From positions 186,001 through 250,000 of the forward strand of contig OX637633.1 in assembly GCA_951802195.1 (NCBI GenBank): a stretch of 64,000 nt of DNA, read 5' to 3'. The notes beneath the pieces were generated by a model, which made no database searches, was not told where the DNA came from, and worked only from the letters and a program-made list of their open reading frames with translations. The stretch is from Tausonia pullulans. Its lineage: Eukaryota; Basidiomycota; Tremellomycetes; Cystofilobasidiales; Mrakiaceae. The position numbers were made by a program, and so were the translations under genes. This document shows positions 32,135-44,605 of the stretch, one piece after another; position 1 is the first letter of the stretch; the number at the start of each line of letters is the position of its first letter.

Positions 32135-32674
32135 TTAAGCCCGACCTTCCTCTCCAGCCTTCTCGTCCTTCTCAGGCCCGCGCTGGATCCCGAACCGCTT
32201 CTCAAACTCCTCGATCCCCTTCGGTCCCGCTGAACCATATGCGTACTTCTCTGGCTCGGGTCCGTCCTCTGACTCAATCCACTTGAGGACAGGAGAGAAG
32301 ATCTTCCAGCCAGCAATGAGCTCGTCCTCGCGGACGAAGGACGAGTGCTCGCCCTTGAGAATGTTAGAGATGACGACCTGTTGCGGAGCGGGCGGCCAGT
32401 CAGTCAGTTGGCGACTCGCAAGAAGAGAGAGCGGGGTTACCCACCTCGTAAGCCTTCCTGTCACCAGGGACCTTCTTGCCCGGGACCGTCCACTTGATCT
32501 CTTCGCGTGACGTCTCTGCTGTCATCGATCCAGGCTTGAGGAGGTTCGTTTCGAAAAAGATGGCTGGCTCCGGGTTGAGTCGGACGACGAGCGCCGCGGG
32601 GGAAGAAACCTTGAGAATGTTGTTGGGCGCGTGCTTGAAGTTGAATCGCATCTCCATGAGGCCCTCGTCGAGGG
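32135..32674 (-). pseudogene. headless copy of the G6PD 3' end
   Basis: These bases are the reverse complement of 42954-43493, the last two coding exons of the G6PD gene with stop, beginning ALDEGLMEMRFNFKHAP. The NADP site, active site and first two thirds are missing, because the repeat edge (32680) falls four to six bases before the exon, inside the intron. The copy keeps an open frame and intact splice sites, so it is young. No start is evident; upstream sequence belongs to the MSY 3' flank. Confidence 0.9.
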
Positions 32675-32680
32675 CTTTGA

Positions 32681-33426
32681 CTTTCGGGTCGAGATGGAAG
32701 AAACGAAAGAGATGGATGGTACAGGAGAAACGAATACAAAACAAACACAACCTCGAGGCTGAGGACCGGGGACACATCAGAGCTGCTTGAAATGAGAGTG
32801 GACCTTGGGGAGTGGGCTAACGAAAAGCGGATAGGTCATTCGATATGCTTTTGGGTCGAACCATCATAATGCGGACTGTCGTCAGATGCAGCTGTGCAGT
32901 CGATGCGATGGTAGAGCAACTGAACGGAAGAGCACCGTACATGGACGCGTGTCACAGAGGGGGTGCGACGGTCAGGAACCGGCCAAGAGGGATGACGAAG
33001 TTGTAGTCGAGCTGAGAGTAGGGCAGCGGATGGAAGTGAGTCGTCCGAGGGCTGGCCAGACAAATGTCATCAAACAGGATGTTTTGTCAAAGTAAGAAGA
33101 GGCGACGATGCGAGGTCATGGATTGGGTTAAGAGACAATAGTGCAAGTTAAGCAGAAAAAGGAGTGGGAGAGCGAGCTCGATCTTGAGGGGCTAGAGAGA
33201 CGACCACCCGTCATCTGATCAATCGAAACAACCCTGGGGCTCTTGAGCTTAGAGTCCTTGTACCCGCCTTTTCTTTGCGGAGAGACCAAGAGATGCCATG
33301 CATAATGAATGTCCGTTTTTATGAAAGTGAACCCAAAGAGAAGGGACTCTGCGAAAATCTGCACATCCTGTAATCAATCATTCCTACCGGCCTTCCTCCT
33401 ACCGACACGCCACGCATGATCCTTTT
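32681..33426. other. spacer between left arm and MSY 3' end
   Basis: About 750 bases, unique to this side of the junction. No gene is recognised. It should include the MSY 3' UTR. Confidence 0.45.
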
Positions 33427-36400
33427 TCACTCCCCACCCGTCATCGCCAGCAGGTGCTTCTTACTCCTCGTCTTCCTCCTCCTCGTCGACCCAGCCAACA
33501 GGGCCGCCGCTGCCGTACCCCTCTCGTCTGGAGGAGGGAGGAATCCAAGAGCCTGCTTCATCGGCTCCACAGGCGCTTCAGCCTCCCCATCTTGCGGCTG
33601 GGGCAGAGACGTCGGCGAGGGTTGGCGAGAGAACTGTGAGCGGGAGAAAGGCGTCGCTGGGGAGCGGTTCTCGATAGCTGAGAGGAGAGGGTAGCCTGCA
33701 TCGGCGGCGGAGACCTGGAGAGGCAATCGGAACGAGGTGATCAGCTGGGCGAGCAGACAAATGTGCGTCAGAACGAGAGCGGATGCACAAGCTTGATCGG
33801 CTGGGGCGAGTTGACGCATGTGATCTCAAACTGATCCATGTAGAACTGTAGGAGACGATGATGGTGAGCGAATGAGCCAGGGTCACTGAGATCAAAGGCC
33901 TGCACGTCTCACCTTGACGGCAGCGTGAAACCGGGTCCTCCGAGCCCACCGCGCACCCCAGTCTTGCCAATTGGAAAGATGGGCGATGCCGACGGTAAGG
34001 TCGACTATTGAGTCGAGACATCAGCGGTGGGTTGCGAGAGACTTTAAGCAGGACGAACTGTGCTGCATAAACTCGATCTGCTGGAACTAATCGGTGGCGT
34101 GCATGTATCGTCAGTCTCTATTCGTCCGTCTTTTCGGCGGTGCATGCGTTTACTAACAGCGATGGCTGTCGAGGAGCTAATGTCGCGCTGTGGAAAGACA
34201 AGGTTCTTAGCATCGTTTCGCAAGAAGATCTCTAGTTCATCCTTACGTTGGAGTCTGTCTCGAGCCAGCGGCACATGGCCTTCTCGAGCGCGTCGATCTT
34301 CTCGAGGGGAGCTGGGGAAGAGCTCGTCAGACATGGTGGTTTGGTTCTATGACTCGTCCTGCTCACTATCCCAGCCAACTTGGATCTGAGATCAGGTGTG
34401 AAAGATGCTCAGTTAAACCGTCCACAGCTGATCCGCACTGCAAAGAATCACCGGCATGCTTTCAAACATTCCTCCCGATCGACGGACGTTGATGATATTC
34501 ATGCCAAAGAGGACACTGGCAAATGCTGCGTATTAGACTGAGAGCTCACACAAGCGAGCCAAATTTCGCGTACCTGTTGTAATCTAAAAATGAGGATAGC
34601 TCGCGTCAGCCGGGAGCATTGGCCCAGATGGGCAGGAGAGAACGTAGGATGTACAGTATGCTTCGGTTCCATCAGACCGTGTGAAGCCAGTCGAGAAAAT
34701 GCCTAATTGCGCGCGAGTCAATATTGCTTTTTCGAGGGACGAGCAGATCTCGCGACACACCCATCTTCTTGACGATCATGTTCTCATTGCCGATGAAGCT
34801 AGTTGAACCCAATGAGCGTCAATGAAGCCTTGGACTGGACGTCTGCATCTGGAGTCGGCGCTTACACTCGGTCTCCTGTATCAAAGCTGGAGTGACAAAG
34901 GTAGGTGAGTCGCAGAGCGAATAACGCTTGGGTACATAAGGGACGCACGGGTGAGTTACAAAGAGGAAGATAATCGAATCACTACAGGAAGCCGAGCGAG
35001 TCCGTCGGTTAGTTTTCTGAGAGATCACTCAACTAGAATACGCACAAGGCAGCCGACGCAGCGCCCTTGAAGATGCTGCAGAAAACGCGAGTCAGGTCAA
35101 TCCTGGCACCAGAGACTACGGTGAGAGATCGGCGCACAAGGAGAGGCCGAGAAGGATAGTGTACAGGGAGGCGAGTTCGGTACCAATCTTGACGCCAAAA
35201 ATCTGGAGGGCGATGAAGAAGAGAATGACGGCGCCGATGGTGAGGAAAACGGCGTTGAGCGAGCCGACAGCCTGATCGACGTCCCTAAGAGACAGGTGCG
35301 GTCAGCGGGAGACTGAACGAACATGGAAAAGGCGCGGACAAACTGCATCGACCGAGCAAGAAAGCGGCGCTCTTTGTAGGTCTTCATAACGACCGTCTTA
35401 ATCTCACTTCGGGTGATGTCGTCTTGACCGTCCTGGAGAGCACCCAAGAAACAAAGGGGTCAGTGGTCAGTCTAGCTGGCTTGCTTGTCCCAGAGCGAGC
35501 TTTACACGCACTCTGTCAAACACCTTCGTCATTCGATCGAGAGGCAGGAGATCGAGTGTCAGCTGAGATATGAGAGTTTGATTCATCACATCCGTCGCAC
35601 CTTGAATGCCTTCTTTGCCTCCGCCTGAGTGTCGAAAGCGCAGTAAAAGTCACTCGGGATAAGGTAGGACCGCTTAGCAGTCCCCTTGTATGACCGATAA
35701 ATGACCTTTGCAAGTTGCTGTTCGAGTGTCGAGCGACATCAGCTCGACTCGAATGAGCACTTGGTCAAAGGCGCCGGTCTGCCTACCTTCGCAGCATGCG
35801 GGCTCGATACGCTCAAGCTTGCCGCGAGCTCCTGGGTATCGTGAGGAGCTTTGCGCTTCACATTGCGCGCGTCATGGAGGACAACCTTCTTGATGCCTTT
35901 CGCAGCAACCTTGGCACCCGTGAGGAATCCGCCCGCTTGGGACTCCTCCTCGGCGAGATCTCGACGCGGTGGGTACGACGACGCCGTACTGTAGCCGGCC
36001 GAGAAGATCTCGCTGCTGTTCATGCCGCGGGTCGTCGTAGTGTCAAATTTGGAGGCGGGATCTCCGGTATTTTGCTCTTGCTCATCACCCGGAAAAGGTG
36101 TGGCAGGGATTATGCTGGGCGTTGCGGGTCGCAGGCCAAGGGTGGAGGGTGTTGCTGGACGAGAGCCGAATTGTGTGGGCGTCCAGGTTCCGGAGCGGGA
36201 GGCCGTGCCGCTGGGGCGCAGTTTAGGGCGGTAGAGGTGGAGTCGGTCGAGGACTTTGCTTATGTACTGGGGTGGGAGAAGAGAAATTGAATCAGGGGGA
36301 TGCGGCTCGAGGGGCGGGCCGGAGTCCACTCACGGTGATCTCAGCGAGACGGTCGGCGAACGCGACGCGATGGAAATTGAGAGCTGGTGGAGGAGCGAGG

Positions 36401-38061
36401 CCGTCAACAAGGGTGGCTGGTCATCGTCATCGCTAACACGCACCGATGAACTGGAGCAGAATCTTGGCGACGCAGTAAATCAGCCAAAGGAAGAAGAAAA
36501 GCATGATGAATTGATAGACCTTGTGTGGACGGGTGGTGTCAATGTGATAGGACCGTCGCCGAGGAAAGGGAATGGTGCTCACGCGAGGAGTGTAAGGGGC
36601 GCGACTATTCTTGGGATCATCCGGGTTGTAGAGGTGGAAGATCTGGCCAAAGACGACAGCCCACGAACCCCAGAGAGAAGCGGCGTAGAGAATTGGCTTG
36701 ATCCAGCCCTTAATGACGTTATACCTGTGATGAGGAAAGATGGTCAGCCATGTCCTCCTAGAGAGTGTCGATTTTGCACTCGCGTCTCTACGTGGACCTT
36801 GAGGCTTTCCTGGACTTGGCCCCAGACGATCTGGATAATACCAATAGCCACGGCCGGGAGTATGTCGATCTACGTATGGATGAGCAGTCATCAACCCTCT
36901 GTCGACCACTCTGTTAGCCAGAGGAGCGCGGACCCACGAGGAAGGCGAGGTACCACGAAACGAGCATGTTGAAGGCTGCAAAGTAGAACCACCCGCCGAT
37001 GTTTTCCTTTTGAGACAGTTCAGTCGAATGAGGAAAAGAATGAGGCGAATCAGGAGAGAACTCGACTCACGTCGATGTACTTGCGGTGGTCGTCCGGCTG
37101 CAGCTTGTACCAGTAATGATGAACGAGCTGGGGCACAATCACGAGACAAGCCGAGATAAAAGTCGAGCCGATCAGGGAAGAAAAGAGGAGAGTGAGGATC
37201 CTGGCGCGCAGCGTCAGAGAGGGCGTGTTGATCTCGTCCATCATCCCACCCCACCATCTCCACTCACCGCTTGAATCCCCACGGTTTCTGGCGCTTATTG
37301 ATCCCTAACCGCTCCTCAAATCTCGCCTCCGAGTCGAGGAGGTCTTCCTCATCGCTCCAGTCGTAGAGTGCGTCGTCTTCGATGTCCCGCTTGTCTTCCT
37401 CGGCGTCGCTCGCTGCGCTATACTCGGATGGCGTCCTCGAGATGGACGGTCTGCGGCCATACTGGCTGCTCTTCTTCCCGTCAAAGTCATAGTCACCGAT
37501 GTCCTCCAAAGTTGAGAGCTGCTGCCTCTCGCCACCGGGCCCATCAGACCCGAGCTCAGCCCATGACTTGATTTCGTCGCCGCCGTCGTTGCCAGCTCCT
37601 CCCCCTCCTCCTCCTCCTGGCTCGAGCACGGTGACTGTCTCATCGAACCTGGCGCCGTGAGAGTGGCCGCTGTGATTCTCATTTTTCCTGATGGTCGGAG
37701 GCGGAGGCGGGGGTGGAGCCAGCGAGGTCCCTTCCCGAAGAGCGAGCCGATGTGACGGCGGCGATGTCAGTCGCTCAAGGTTGACCTCCTCGAGCGGCGA
37801 CTCGGGCGTCACCTTAGGGGAGGTCTGCTCGGGGCGAAGCGTCTGCATGAGCCGGTCGGCATCCTTGCCGGGCTGGTGGAGTGAGTTGTCAGGTTCTGGC
37901 TCATGCTGGGTGGCGGCGGTCTTGCTATCGTCGAAAGGCGACGACGGCAAGCGAGGACGGGTGGAGCCCTCGAGCGAGCTGATGCGGTAAGCTGCTGCTG
38001 CAGGAGCGGCGGTCTCGCCCGGCGAGCGACCGGTCGACAAGGAGGGGAACGAGGGGGCCAT
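33427..38061 (-). CDS. mechanosensitive ion channel, MscS family with EF-hand (Msy type)
   Basis: Fungal Msy channels are EF-hand MscS homologues of the endoplasmic reticulum membrane that act in calcium control under osmotic shock (family knowledge). From 38061 the first exon encodes about 265 mostly disordered acidic residues (Pro and Gly runs), ending INKRQKPWGFKR. Membrane exons follow: SLIGSTFISACLVIVPQLV, ENIGGWFYFAAFNMLVSWYL, VIKGWIKPILYAASLWGSWA, QFIMLFFFLWLIYCVAKILL. An EF-hand loop with DRDGQDDITRSE (near 35400) precedes DVDQAVGSLNAVFLTIGAVI, the pore helix KGAASAAFDSIIFLFVTHPF, DTGDR and FIGNENMIVKKMG. The tail has LEKIDALEKAMCRWLETDSN, GIAHLSNWQDWGARWARRTR and NSPQPIKL. It ends KKHLLAMTGGE. 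About 15 introns. It lies wholly between the repeat arms, divergent from RTT109. Confidence 0.9.
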
Positions 38062-38903
38062 GCGAAGGCAGAGGTAGGCGGAGACAAGCTTCAATGATGG
38101 GTGAGTCGCCAGTAACCAGCTGGAGACAAAGGGAGAGAACGAAGGGAGGAGAGAGAACAAGCGGTTGGCGAGGAGGAGAAGGCAGGGAGCTAGCTTTGGG
38201 GTGAAACAGGAACAAGGAATCGTCTCTTCGCCTCCTCTCGCTCTCTTTGACCTTTGGCCTCTGGAACATGGCTTTTCGACCTGGGCCAGACCAACCCGGA
38301 CGGAATCGCGCGGGCAGCCGGGGAGGTCGGTCGGCCTGCGCCGAGGGCTGGCCCAGGGGGAGGGGTTTTGGCTAGCGCCGCCTTGACGGCGGCCAGCCAT
38401 TTTTCCAATTTTGGGTGAATGTGATTGAGCTCTCGTTCCTTCTTGCTTTTCTCCACAGCCAGGAATGTCTATGAAGGCGAGAGATGAAGCGTGAGGGACC
38501 TTCTGCAGAATTCGGCTGTGTCCGACGCCACCTAGGAGCGGCCGCCTGTACAATTCGCAGTTGATCAAAGATTGCTTCCTCCGAACTCAAGCTCAAAAGA
38601 TCATCTATTGTTGATTGGAATCAGCGCGCGATGGCAGTGCCTTCATTCGAGATTGGATCCCTTGAAGAAAGCGGGCAGGCGGAAAGCAGGATGTCAAGTT
38701 GCCGCTTTACTTTCCCCGTCGACGCGTTGGCTCGAAAAAGACGGAGGACGCGTCGATGCGGGCTGATCTTCAACCATCCCTCACCCAGTCGCCCGCCTCA
38801 CTTCTCCATCGTGATCTCCCTGACAACCTTGTATCAAGCGTGCACCCAAGCTGAACCGAATATCACCCCTTTCTGCGACAGTCAGCGCGAGGCTCTCTTC
38901 CTA
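38062..38903. promoter_or_regulatory. divergent promoter region of MSY and RTT109
   Basis: 842 bases between two start codons on opposite strands. The RTT109 frame is open back to 38631 without need, since MSAKLSASV at 38904 is a better start. No defined motif is called. Confidence 0.45.
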
Positions 38904-40613
38904 ATGTCCGCCAAGCTCTCTGCCTCGGTGCCGCCCTCCGCTTCTCTCCCCCCCCCGACCTCTCTCCTCTCCACCATCCGCTCCGCCCTTACTGCCCTTG
39001 CTCCTCCACGCCCGCTCATCGTCCACGTCTTCAAGTCCGCCCCGCGCCGTGTGACTTCCATCTACCCGCACGCCGTTCACCCACCGAAAAACGCAACGGT
39101 CGAGGACATCCTCGTTCACCTCTACATCCGTCTGACACCCGAGGATAAGGACTCGCTCGTTCGCATTGAGAAGAGCGAGCTTGAAGGAGAGGAAGGGAGT
39201 GCTGGAGTAACCAAATCGTCGCCGTCGCTCCCGCCCACGTTGACACCCGTCCTTCTCGTCGCGCTCGAAGCCAACGTATACACCGTCCCAACGACCTCGA
39301 CGACGCTCATCTACATCTCCAAGATGGACACCACGGGTTTTCCGGCTCCCACCCCCTCTCGACCGTACGCTAAGACGGTTGTTGCGAGCTTCCTCGCGCA
39401 CTACCTCGCCGAGGAGACGCGGCCGACACGCGCGGTCCAGGTCCACCTCTTCGCGCGCGCTCAGCCACAGTACCTCTTCCCAGATTCGGGAACCGAACCG
39501 GGACGGAAGAAGATGCTCGGCAGCGGACAGCTTTGCAAGTGGTGGCGGACTGTGCTAGAGGAGGTCGCCCCGGACCCGTTAGCAGCAGCTGCTAGCGATG
39601 GAACCACCGTCCGGGTGAGAAGACAGTACATTCTTCCGGGTCTGATGGAGCAAGAGGTCGCTGTCATGTTTGGCGTACCGAAGGAGTCATGGCTCTACGA
39701 GTTGGTGTCGGTGCCCTCGGCGCTCTTGCCCTTGCCGTCGTCTTCAACGCGGTCGTCGTCGCAGTTGAGAGACGGCGAAGGAGATACCATCACCAACACC
39801 ACCATGAGCAACAGCACCACTTCTCTTCCACCTCTTGTGCTGATCCCAACGTTCCCGGATGACCCACGGACTCGGTTCTTGGACGAGCTCGCCCTCGGGA
39901 GCTCGCCATCCATCCCCGCGGCCAAGTCTTCATCCTCCTCATCAACCCACCACGCCCCTTTCACCTCGTCTTCGTCGAATCCAACTGAAACTCACGCAGC
40001 TGCCCAGCACGCCGCTTCTCACGCTGTCCGGACGAAAGCCACCGCTCAACTCGCCAAAATCCCTATTGAGGAGTTTTACGAGCGGCTCGCATTCCGACAA
40101 GAGTGTTCGCTGGGGGCGACGGTCGGGTTCTTTGCTGTGTCATCGACATCAGAGGACTCGAAATATGGTGGGGGGGCTACCACTTTGACCCTCAAGCCCA
40201 CCTCATCTGCGTCTTCCTATCCAGGCCTGTCAAAGGATCTCTGGCTCCGCCTGTACTCGACGATGCTCAACCAGTCGTTCGCGACCGACACGCTGACGAT
40301 AAAAGGTCCGTAACTCCCTTTCTCTATCTCTATTTTTCTGACGCTCCTTTCCGCCCTCTTAGCGAGCGCCATGTGCTGGGATGCCAGTCGCGCCCTCCTC
40401 GGCGGTGGAGGCGGAGGTGGCGATACAACGACAGATCAGCTCGCAAATGTGGAAGCGGGCATCGAGGCGGACCCATCTGCAGTATTGTTGTCAGGCTTAG
40501 GGAAGCGGAAACTGGAGGGAGCAGATGAGGTAGGTGGGGAGGCGCCAAAGGCGGCGGTGATGGCGCCGGTGGTTAGTGTGCTGCAGGTAAGGAAGAAAAA
40601 GAAGGTCGAATGA
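38904..40613 (+). CDS. RTT109: Rtt109-type histone acetyltransferase
   Basis: This fungal enzyme (KAT11) acetylates newly made histone H3 at K56 and K9 with chaperones Asf1 or Vps75, protecting replicating DNA in the nucleus. Two exons (38904-40305, 40363-40613) encode 550 residues. Visible signatures: PRPLIVHVFKSAPRRVTSIY, LLVALEANVYTVP, IYISKMDTTGF, VHLFARAQPQYLFPDSG, GQLCKWWRTVLEEV, RRQYILPGLMEQEV, PTFPDDPRTRFLDEL and EFYERLAFRQECSLGATVGF. Low-complexity insertions (Ser/Thr/Ala) sit near residues 280-380. The C-terminus is basic, ending QVRKKKKVE, a likely nuclear signal. It lies between the repeat arms upstream of G6PD. The call is firm. Confidence 0.92.
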
Positions 40614-41114
40614 GAGATGGAACTGTTTGCATCAACTGTTGGGTGGAGAGATGATCACATACAGTAAGCGAGAGAAAAAATGCTGATGGTCAACGCTCCC
40701 TACTGACAAGGCGTCGGTAGTAAGCGGAGCGAGAGATGGCCCTCCTCCACCCAGCGCGTCATCGCAATCAGTCCGGGAGAGATGCCAATCTTTCACGAGC
40801 ATATCCCGCCGCCAAACGATGAGCGGGGACAAAGCCTCTCTGTCGCGACCCTCGTCGACTCGCCCTCTCCTGCTCTTGCCTATATGTTAGCCTGGATCGC
40901 CCGACCTCTACGTCGTGTTGTCGCTGTCGCCGTTAGAAGTGGAGGACGGACCGGGCCGGAGCGTTGGTGACTCCTCACCGGCGGGCGTCGTTATGACGTC
41001 GGCCCACGTCCTCTCCACTCCTCCAATTCAGCGGACTCTCTCCTCCGATTCTTCTCCAACAACCATCCCTGCCCAACCTCGCTTCGATCCATCCTTTCCA
41101 TACCTACATTCAAT
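40614..41114. other. intergenic, G6PD promoter region
   Basis: Five hundred bases between two plus-strand genes. The last 100 are C/T-rich, as in fungal leaders. No other gene is seen. Confidence 0.45.
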
Positions 41115-43493
41115 ATGCCTGCAAAGGACGACAACAAGCAGCTCAAGGACAACACCGTCATCGTTGGTACGTGGTCGCCTCGCTCGTTCACTCGTTTCCC
41201 CTCCGCTATAGCTCTTCCTAGGCACTTCAAAGCAGCTACTGACTGACCTATGCAACATCCACAAGTCTTTGGAGCTTCCGGTGACCTCGCGAAGAAGTCG
41301 GTCAGTCAAGTCGCATTCAGCCAGGGTTTCCTCGTCTTCAATCCGTGTTTCGAAACGGACTGCTGATCTTTAGTCGACCTTTCATCACAGACCTTCCCTG
41401 CTCTCTATTCGCTTCTCCTTGATGGAGCTCTCTCTCCTTGTGAGTCTCTGACCTTGAGCTTCTGGTGATGCCAAGAGAGGACAAAGGGAGGAGCGCTAGG
41501 CTGGCCGACCAGCGAGTTCGCTATCGGCCGCCCTGTTTGGTTGTTGCGTACGACGGCCCTTCGTTGCCTTGCAATTCATCTCTCCCCCTATCCCCTTAAC
41601 GTCATTGAAGACGACGGCTGAAAAGAGTCTGCTCGCTCCTTCGCCTCTCCAGCTGCCAAAATCATCGGCTACGCCCGCTCAGAGATGTCTCGCGCCAAGT
41701 TCGAGAAGCAGCTCCTCGGCGGGATCGAGGAAGACGAAACAGCCAACGCCGGTGTCCCAACGGGCGGCGTCGTCGAGACCATTTTCAATGCAGTTACGAG
41801 CGCAGTGGGCCAGGGAAACTCGGCGAAGAAGGAGGAGTTCCGCAAAATGGCGCAGTATGTCCAGGGGAAGTATGATGAGGATGAGGGGTTTGAAAGGCTT
41901 GAGAAGAAGATTGGGGAGATTGAGAAGGAGGACTTTGGGGGAAAGAAGGCGGACAGGGTCTACTACGTGGGTGGTGTAGCACCTCTCTTGGTCTGTGTCC
42001 GACCTGAGCTAATAGACGAATACTTCTTCAGCTCGCCCTCCCGCCGTCGTCGTTCGTCGAGGTCGCTCAGCGGCTCAAGAAAAACAATTACGCAAAGGAC
42101 TCGGTTAACCGGCTCGTCATCGAGAAGCCCTTCGGCAAGGACACCGAATCTTGCCAGGAGATGATGGACCACATCACCAAGGACTGGCAGGAGCATGAGA
42201 TCTACCGCATCGTGCGTTGTTGTGCTCGCCCCGTATGCGACTGAGCTCTGAACCCCACCCTCTCCCCTGCCTCCTCCCGCCCAGGACCACTACCTCGGCG
42301 AGGAGATGATCCGCATGCTATATCACCTCCGGTTCGCCAACGCCTTTGTCGACCCAATGCTCAACCACCAGCACGTTGAGTCGATTAGCGTCGTCATGAA
42401 GGAGATGTTTGGCGCCGAGGGCCGAGGAGGTAGGCGTTGCACTCTCTCGATGTACTCGAACGGGCGCTGATTGACATCTGTCTTCTCGCCAGGCTATTTT
42501 GACGAGTTTGGCATGATTCGCGACGTGGCCCAAAACCGTCCGTTGTTTTTCTTCAACTTATTGCACGACCAGCCTGACTGACGCCCTCTTCACATCCTCG
42601 CAGACCTCCTCCAGGCCATCTCAATCATCACCATGGAGCTCCCCAAGGCGCTCGACAACGATGAACTCCGACAAGCCAAGGTCGAACTCCTCGAGTCGAT
42701 CCCGCCGATCAAAAACGAAGATGTCCTCCTCGGTCAATATGAATCTCACCCTTCAGACTCGAACAAGAAGGCGTACGTCGACGACGAGACGGTACCGGAT
42801 GACTCGAAGACTGCCACGTTTGCCGAGTTTGTGATCAAGGTGGACAACGAGCGGTGGAAGAGCACGCCGATCGTCGTTCAATGCGGCAAGGGTGGGCCTC
42901 AATTCGCTAGTCGCGGCGACATGGCCAAGCTGATTCTGTGTTTTCGTTCAAAGCCCTCGACGAGGGCCTCATGGAGATGCGATTCAACTTCAAGCACGCG
43001 CCCAACAACATTCTCAAGGTTTCTTCCCCCGCGGCGCTCGTCGTCCGACTCAACCCGGAGCCAGCCATCTTTTTCGAAACGAACCTCCTCAAGCCTGGAT
43101 CGATGACAGCAGAGACGTCACGCGAAGAGATCAAGTGGACGGTCCCGGGCAAGAAGGTCCCTGGTGACAGGAAGGCTTACGAGGTGGGTAACCCCGCTCT
43201 CTCTTCTTGCGAGTCGCCAACTGACTGACTGGCCGCCCGCTCCGCAACAGGTCGTCATCTCTAACATTCTCAAGGGCGAGCACTCGTCCTTCGTCCGCGA
43301 GGACGAGCTCATTGCTGGCTGGAAGATCTTCTCTCCTGTCCTCAAGTGGATTGAGTCAGAGGACGGACCCGAGCCAGAGAAGTACGCATATGGTTCAGCG
43401 GGACCGAAGGGGATCGAGGAGTTTGAGAAGCGGTTCGGGATCCAGCGCGGGCCTGAGAAGGACGAGAAGGCTGGAGAGGAAGGTCGGGCTTAA
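41115..43493 (+). CDS. ZWF1: glucose-6-phosphate dehydrogenase
   Basis: It oxidises glucose 6-phosphate with NADP+, the entry step of the oxidative pentose phosphate pathway in the cytosol. The start MPAKDDNKQLKDNTVIV is followed by VFGASGDLAKKS (NADP-binding GASGDLA), TFPALYSLLLDG, AKIIGYARSEMSR, LALPPSSFVEVAQ, RLVIEKPFGKDTES, and the active-site DHYLGEEMIRML with catalytic His. Then GAEGRGGYFDEFGMIRDVAQ, LLQAISIITMELPKAL, CGKALDEGLMEMRFNFKH, and GSAGPKGIEEFEKRFGIQ at the end. About ten introns; intron 3 (41440-41652) is longer than the rest. The last two exons lie inside the right repeat arm and occur again, inverted, at 32135-32674. The gene itself appears whole. Confidence 0.94.
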
Positions 43494-43661
43494 TAAAGTG
43501 ATGCAATAGGGTGCCATGCGTCGCGTTGTATGGAGAGACTAATCGATGCGTTTCTTTTTCCCGAGCGCGCGATTTGAGAATAGAGCCTTCCGTGCCCAGT
43601 TCAAGCAATCGGATCCCTGGTCGGCTGCTGGCCAAAAAGTCAGAAAAGAACACGTCCTGCT

Positions 43662-43738
43662 TATGAGCCCGACACGCTACCATTGCGCCAGCCCGCAGTT
43701 AGTTGCGGGCTCCAGTTTCGATCTGGAAACCTTCGGGT
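43662..43738 (-). tRNA. circularly permuted initiator tRNA-Met(CAT), right arm copy
   Basis: This is the exact reverse complement of the gene at 31890-31966, including leader, spacer and trailer. On the minus strand the 3' half is 43738-43703, the spacer 43702-43698, and the 5' half 43697-43662. It lies about 170 bp past the G6PD stop, convergent with it. Two identical copies of a permuted gene argue for function, though they also follow from the recent arm duplication. Confidence 0.85.
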
Positions 43739-44453
43739 ATCAAGAGTGGACGCTCGTTCGGCGACAAAGGATAGGCTCGCAGATCAGTATATTACTGGGG
43801 CTGGGATTTTGCGCCAGTTTATTGTCGTTCGTCCACATTGGAGTCAGTTCGGATCTCATTACTAGAGCCATTGTCTTGCGAGGAAGAGCAGAAGGGGCAA
43901 TGAGACAGGGGGGTTGACAGACCATCGAGCGATGAGCAAGCGGATGGGCGAGCCTCAGAGCTCGGCGGCGCCGGCCTGGCGGCTTCCTTACATTGTCAAC
44001 GCCAATCAAGTGAGGGATGGAGCAGACAATCTCCCATCTTGTTCGCCTCAAGATCATCCTGCTCGCCGCCATGCCCTCCTCACGCCTCCATTGGAGCTTC
44101 CTGGCCACAATATCTCACGCAACTTCGAAGATGACTGGGCCTCCACCCTGACGTCGTTCGACTCTATGACCGTCGTGACGACACCAGCCAAAGATGGACG
44201 CGAAAAGAGAAAGAGCCCGCGCGGAGCCACCGCTTTGCTCCAGATCGCACGATAGTCCAGAGACGATGTCTTCCATGGGGAAAGAGACGTCGCGTCAGCC
44301 GCCTGCATGAACCCCTCGACTTGGTCAGGCGAAGGAGGGGTGGGGAGATGGGGGAGGAGGGGAGCAAGGCAAAAAGGAGATGAGCGACCGCCGAAGAGGG
44401 GAGGAGGGTGTCATGAGATGGGCGCGCGCCTCATTGCTCAGATCGCGATCCTG

Positions 44454-44515
44454 CATCCCACATCCCACATCCCACATCCCACATCCCACATCCCACATCC
44501 CACATCCCACATCCC
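44454..44515 (-). repeat. heptamer tandem repeat, about 9 units
   Basis: The tract ACATCCC (GGGATGT on the minus strand) corresponds to that at 31099-31174 but is 14 bp shorter. Confidence 0.95.
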
Positions 44516-44531
44516 AGAGAGGAAAAATCTT

Positions 44532-44605
44532 AGACCAACGTGGGACTTGAACCCACAATCTCCTGATTCGTAGTCAGACGCGATAACCAATTTTGCCAGT
44601 CGGCC
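44532..44605 (-). tRNA. tRNA-Arg(ACG), right arm copy
   Basis: It is identical to the left-arm tRNA-Arg. Here the upstream DNA has the uninterrupted target site (CTCACTATAGG around 44691) where the left arm has the LINE. Confidence 0.93.

Larger units (their letters stand above)
29656..32680. repeat. left arm of large inverted repeat
   Basis: The arm is the reverse complement of 42948-45100. Coordinates pair as x + y = 75628 from 32680 to the heptamer tract, 75614 up to the LINE, and 74756 beyond it. The offsets are fully explained by two extra 7-bp units and the 858-bp LINE plus target-site copy. Translations compared across the arms differ at one base only (31737 against 43891). It holds a headless G6PD end, a permuted tRNA-Met, a heptamer repeat and tRNA-Arg. 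It is probably the derived copy, because its G6PD lacks the front half. Confidence 0.95.

Noticed and set aside
32860-32960. Possible further permuted tRNA: T-arm-like GGGTCGAACC before a D-arm-like GCGATGGTAGAGC
   Set aside because: T-stem has only about three pairs, the loop lacks the usual TTC, and acceptor pairing is about five bases at best.
33427-34335. Separate unknown gene at the left end of the MSY locus
   Set aside because: The residues NWQDWG, RWARRTR and NSPQPI match the C-terminus of Msy channels and join the upstream exons, so it is the tail of MSY.
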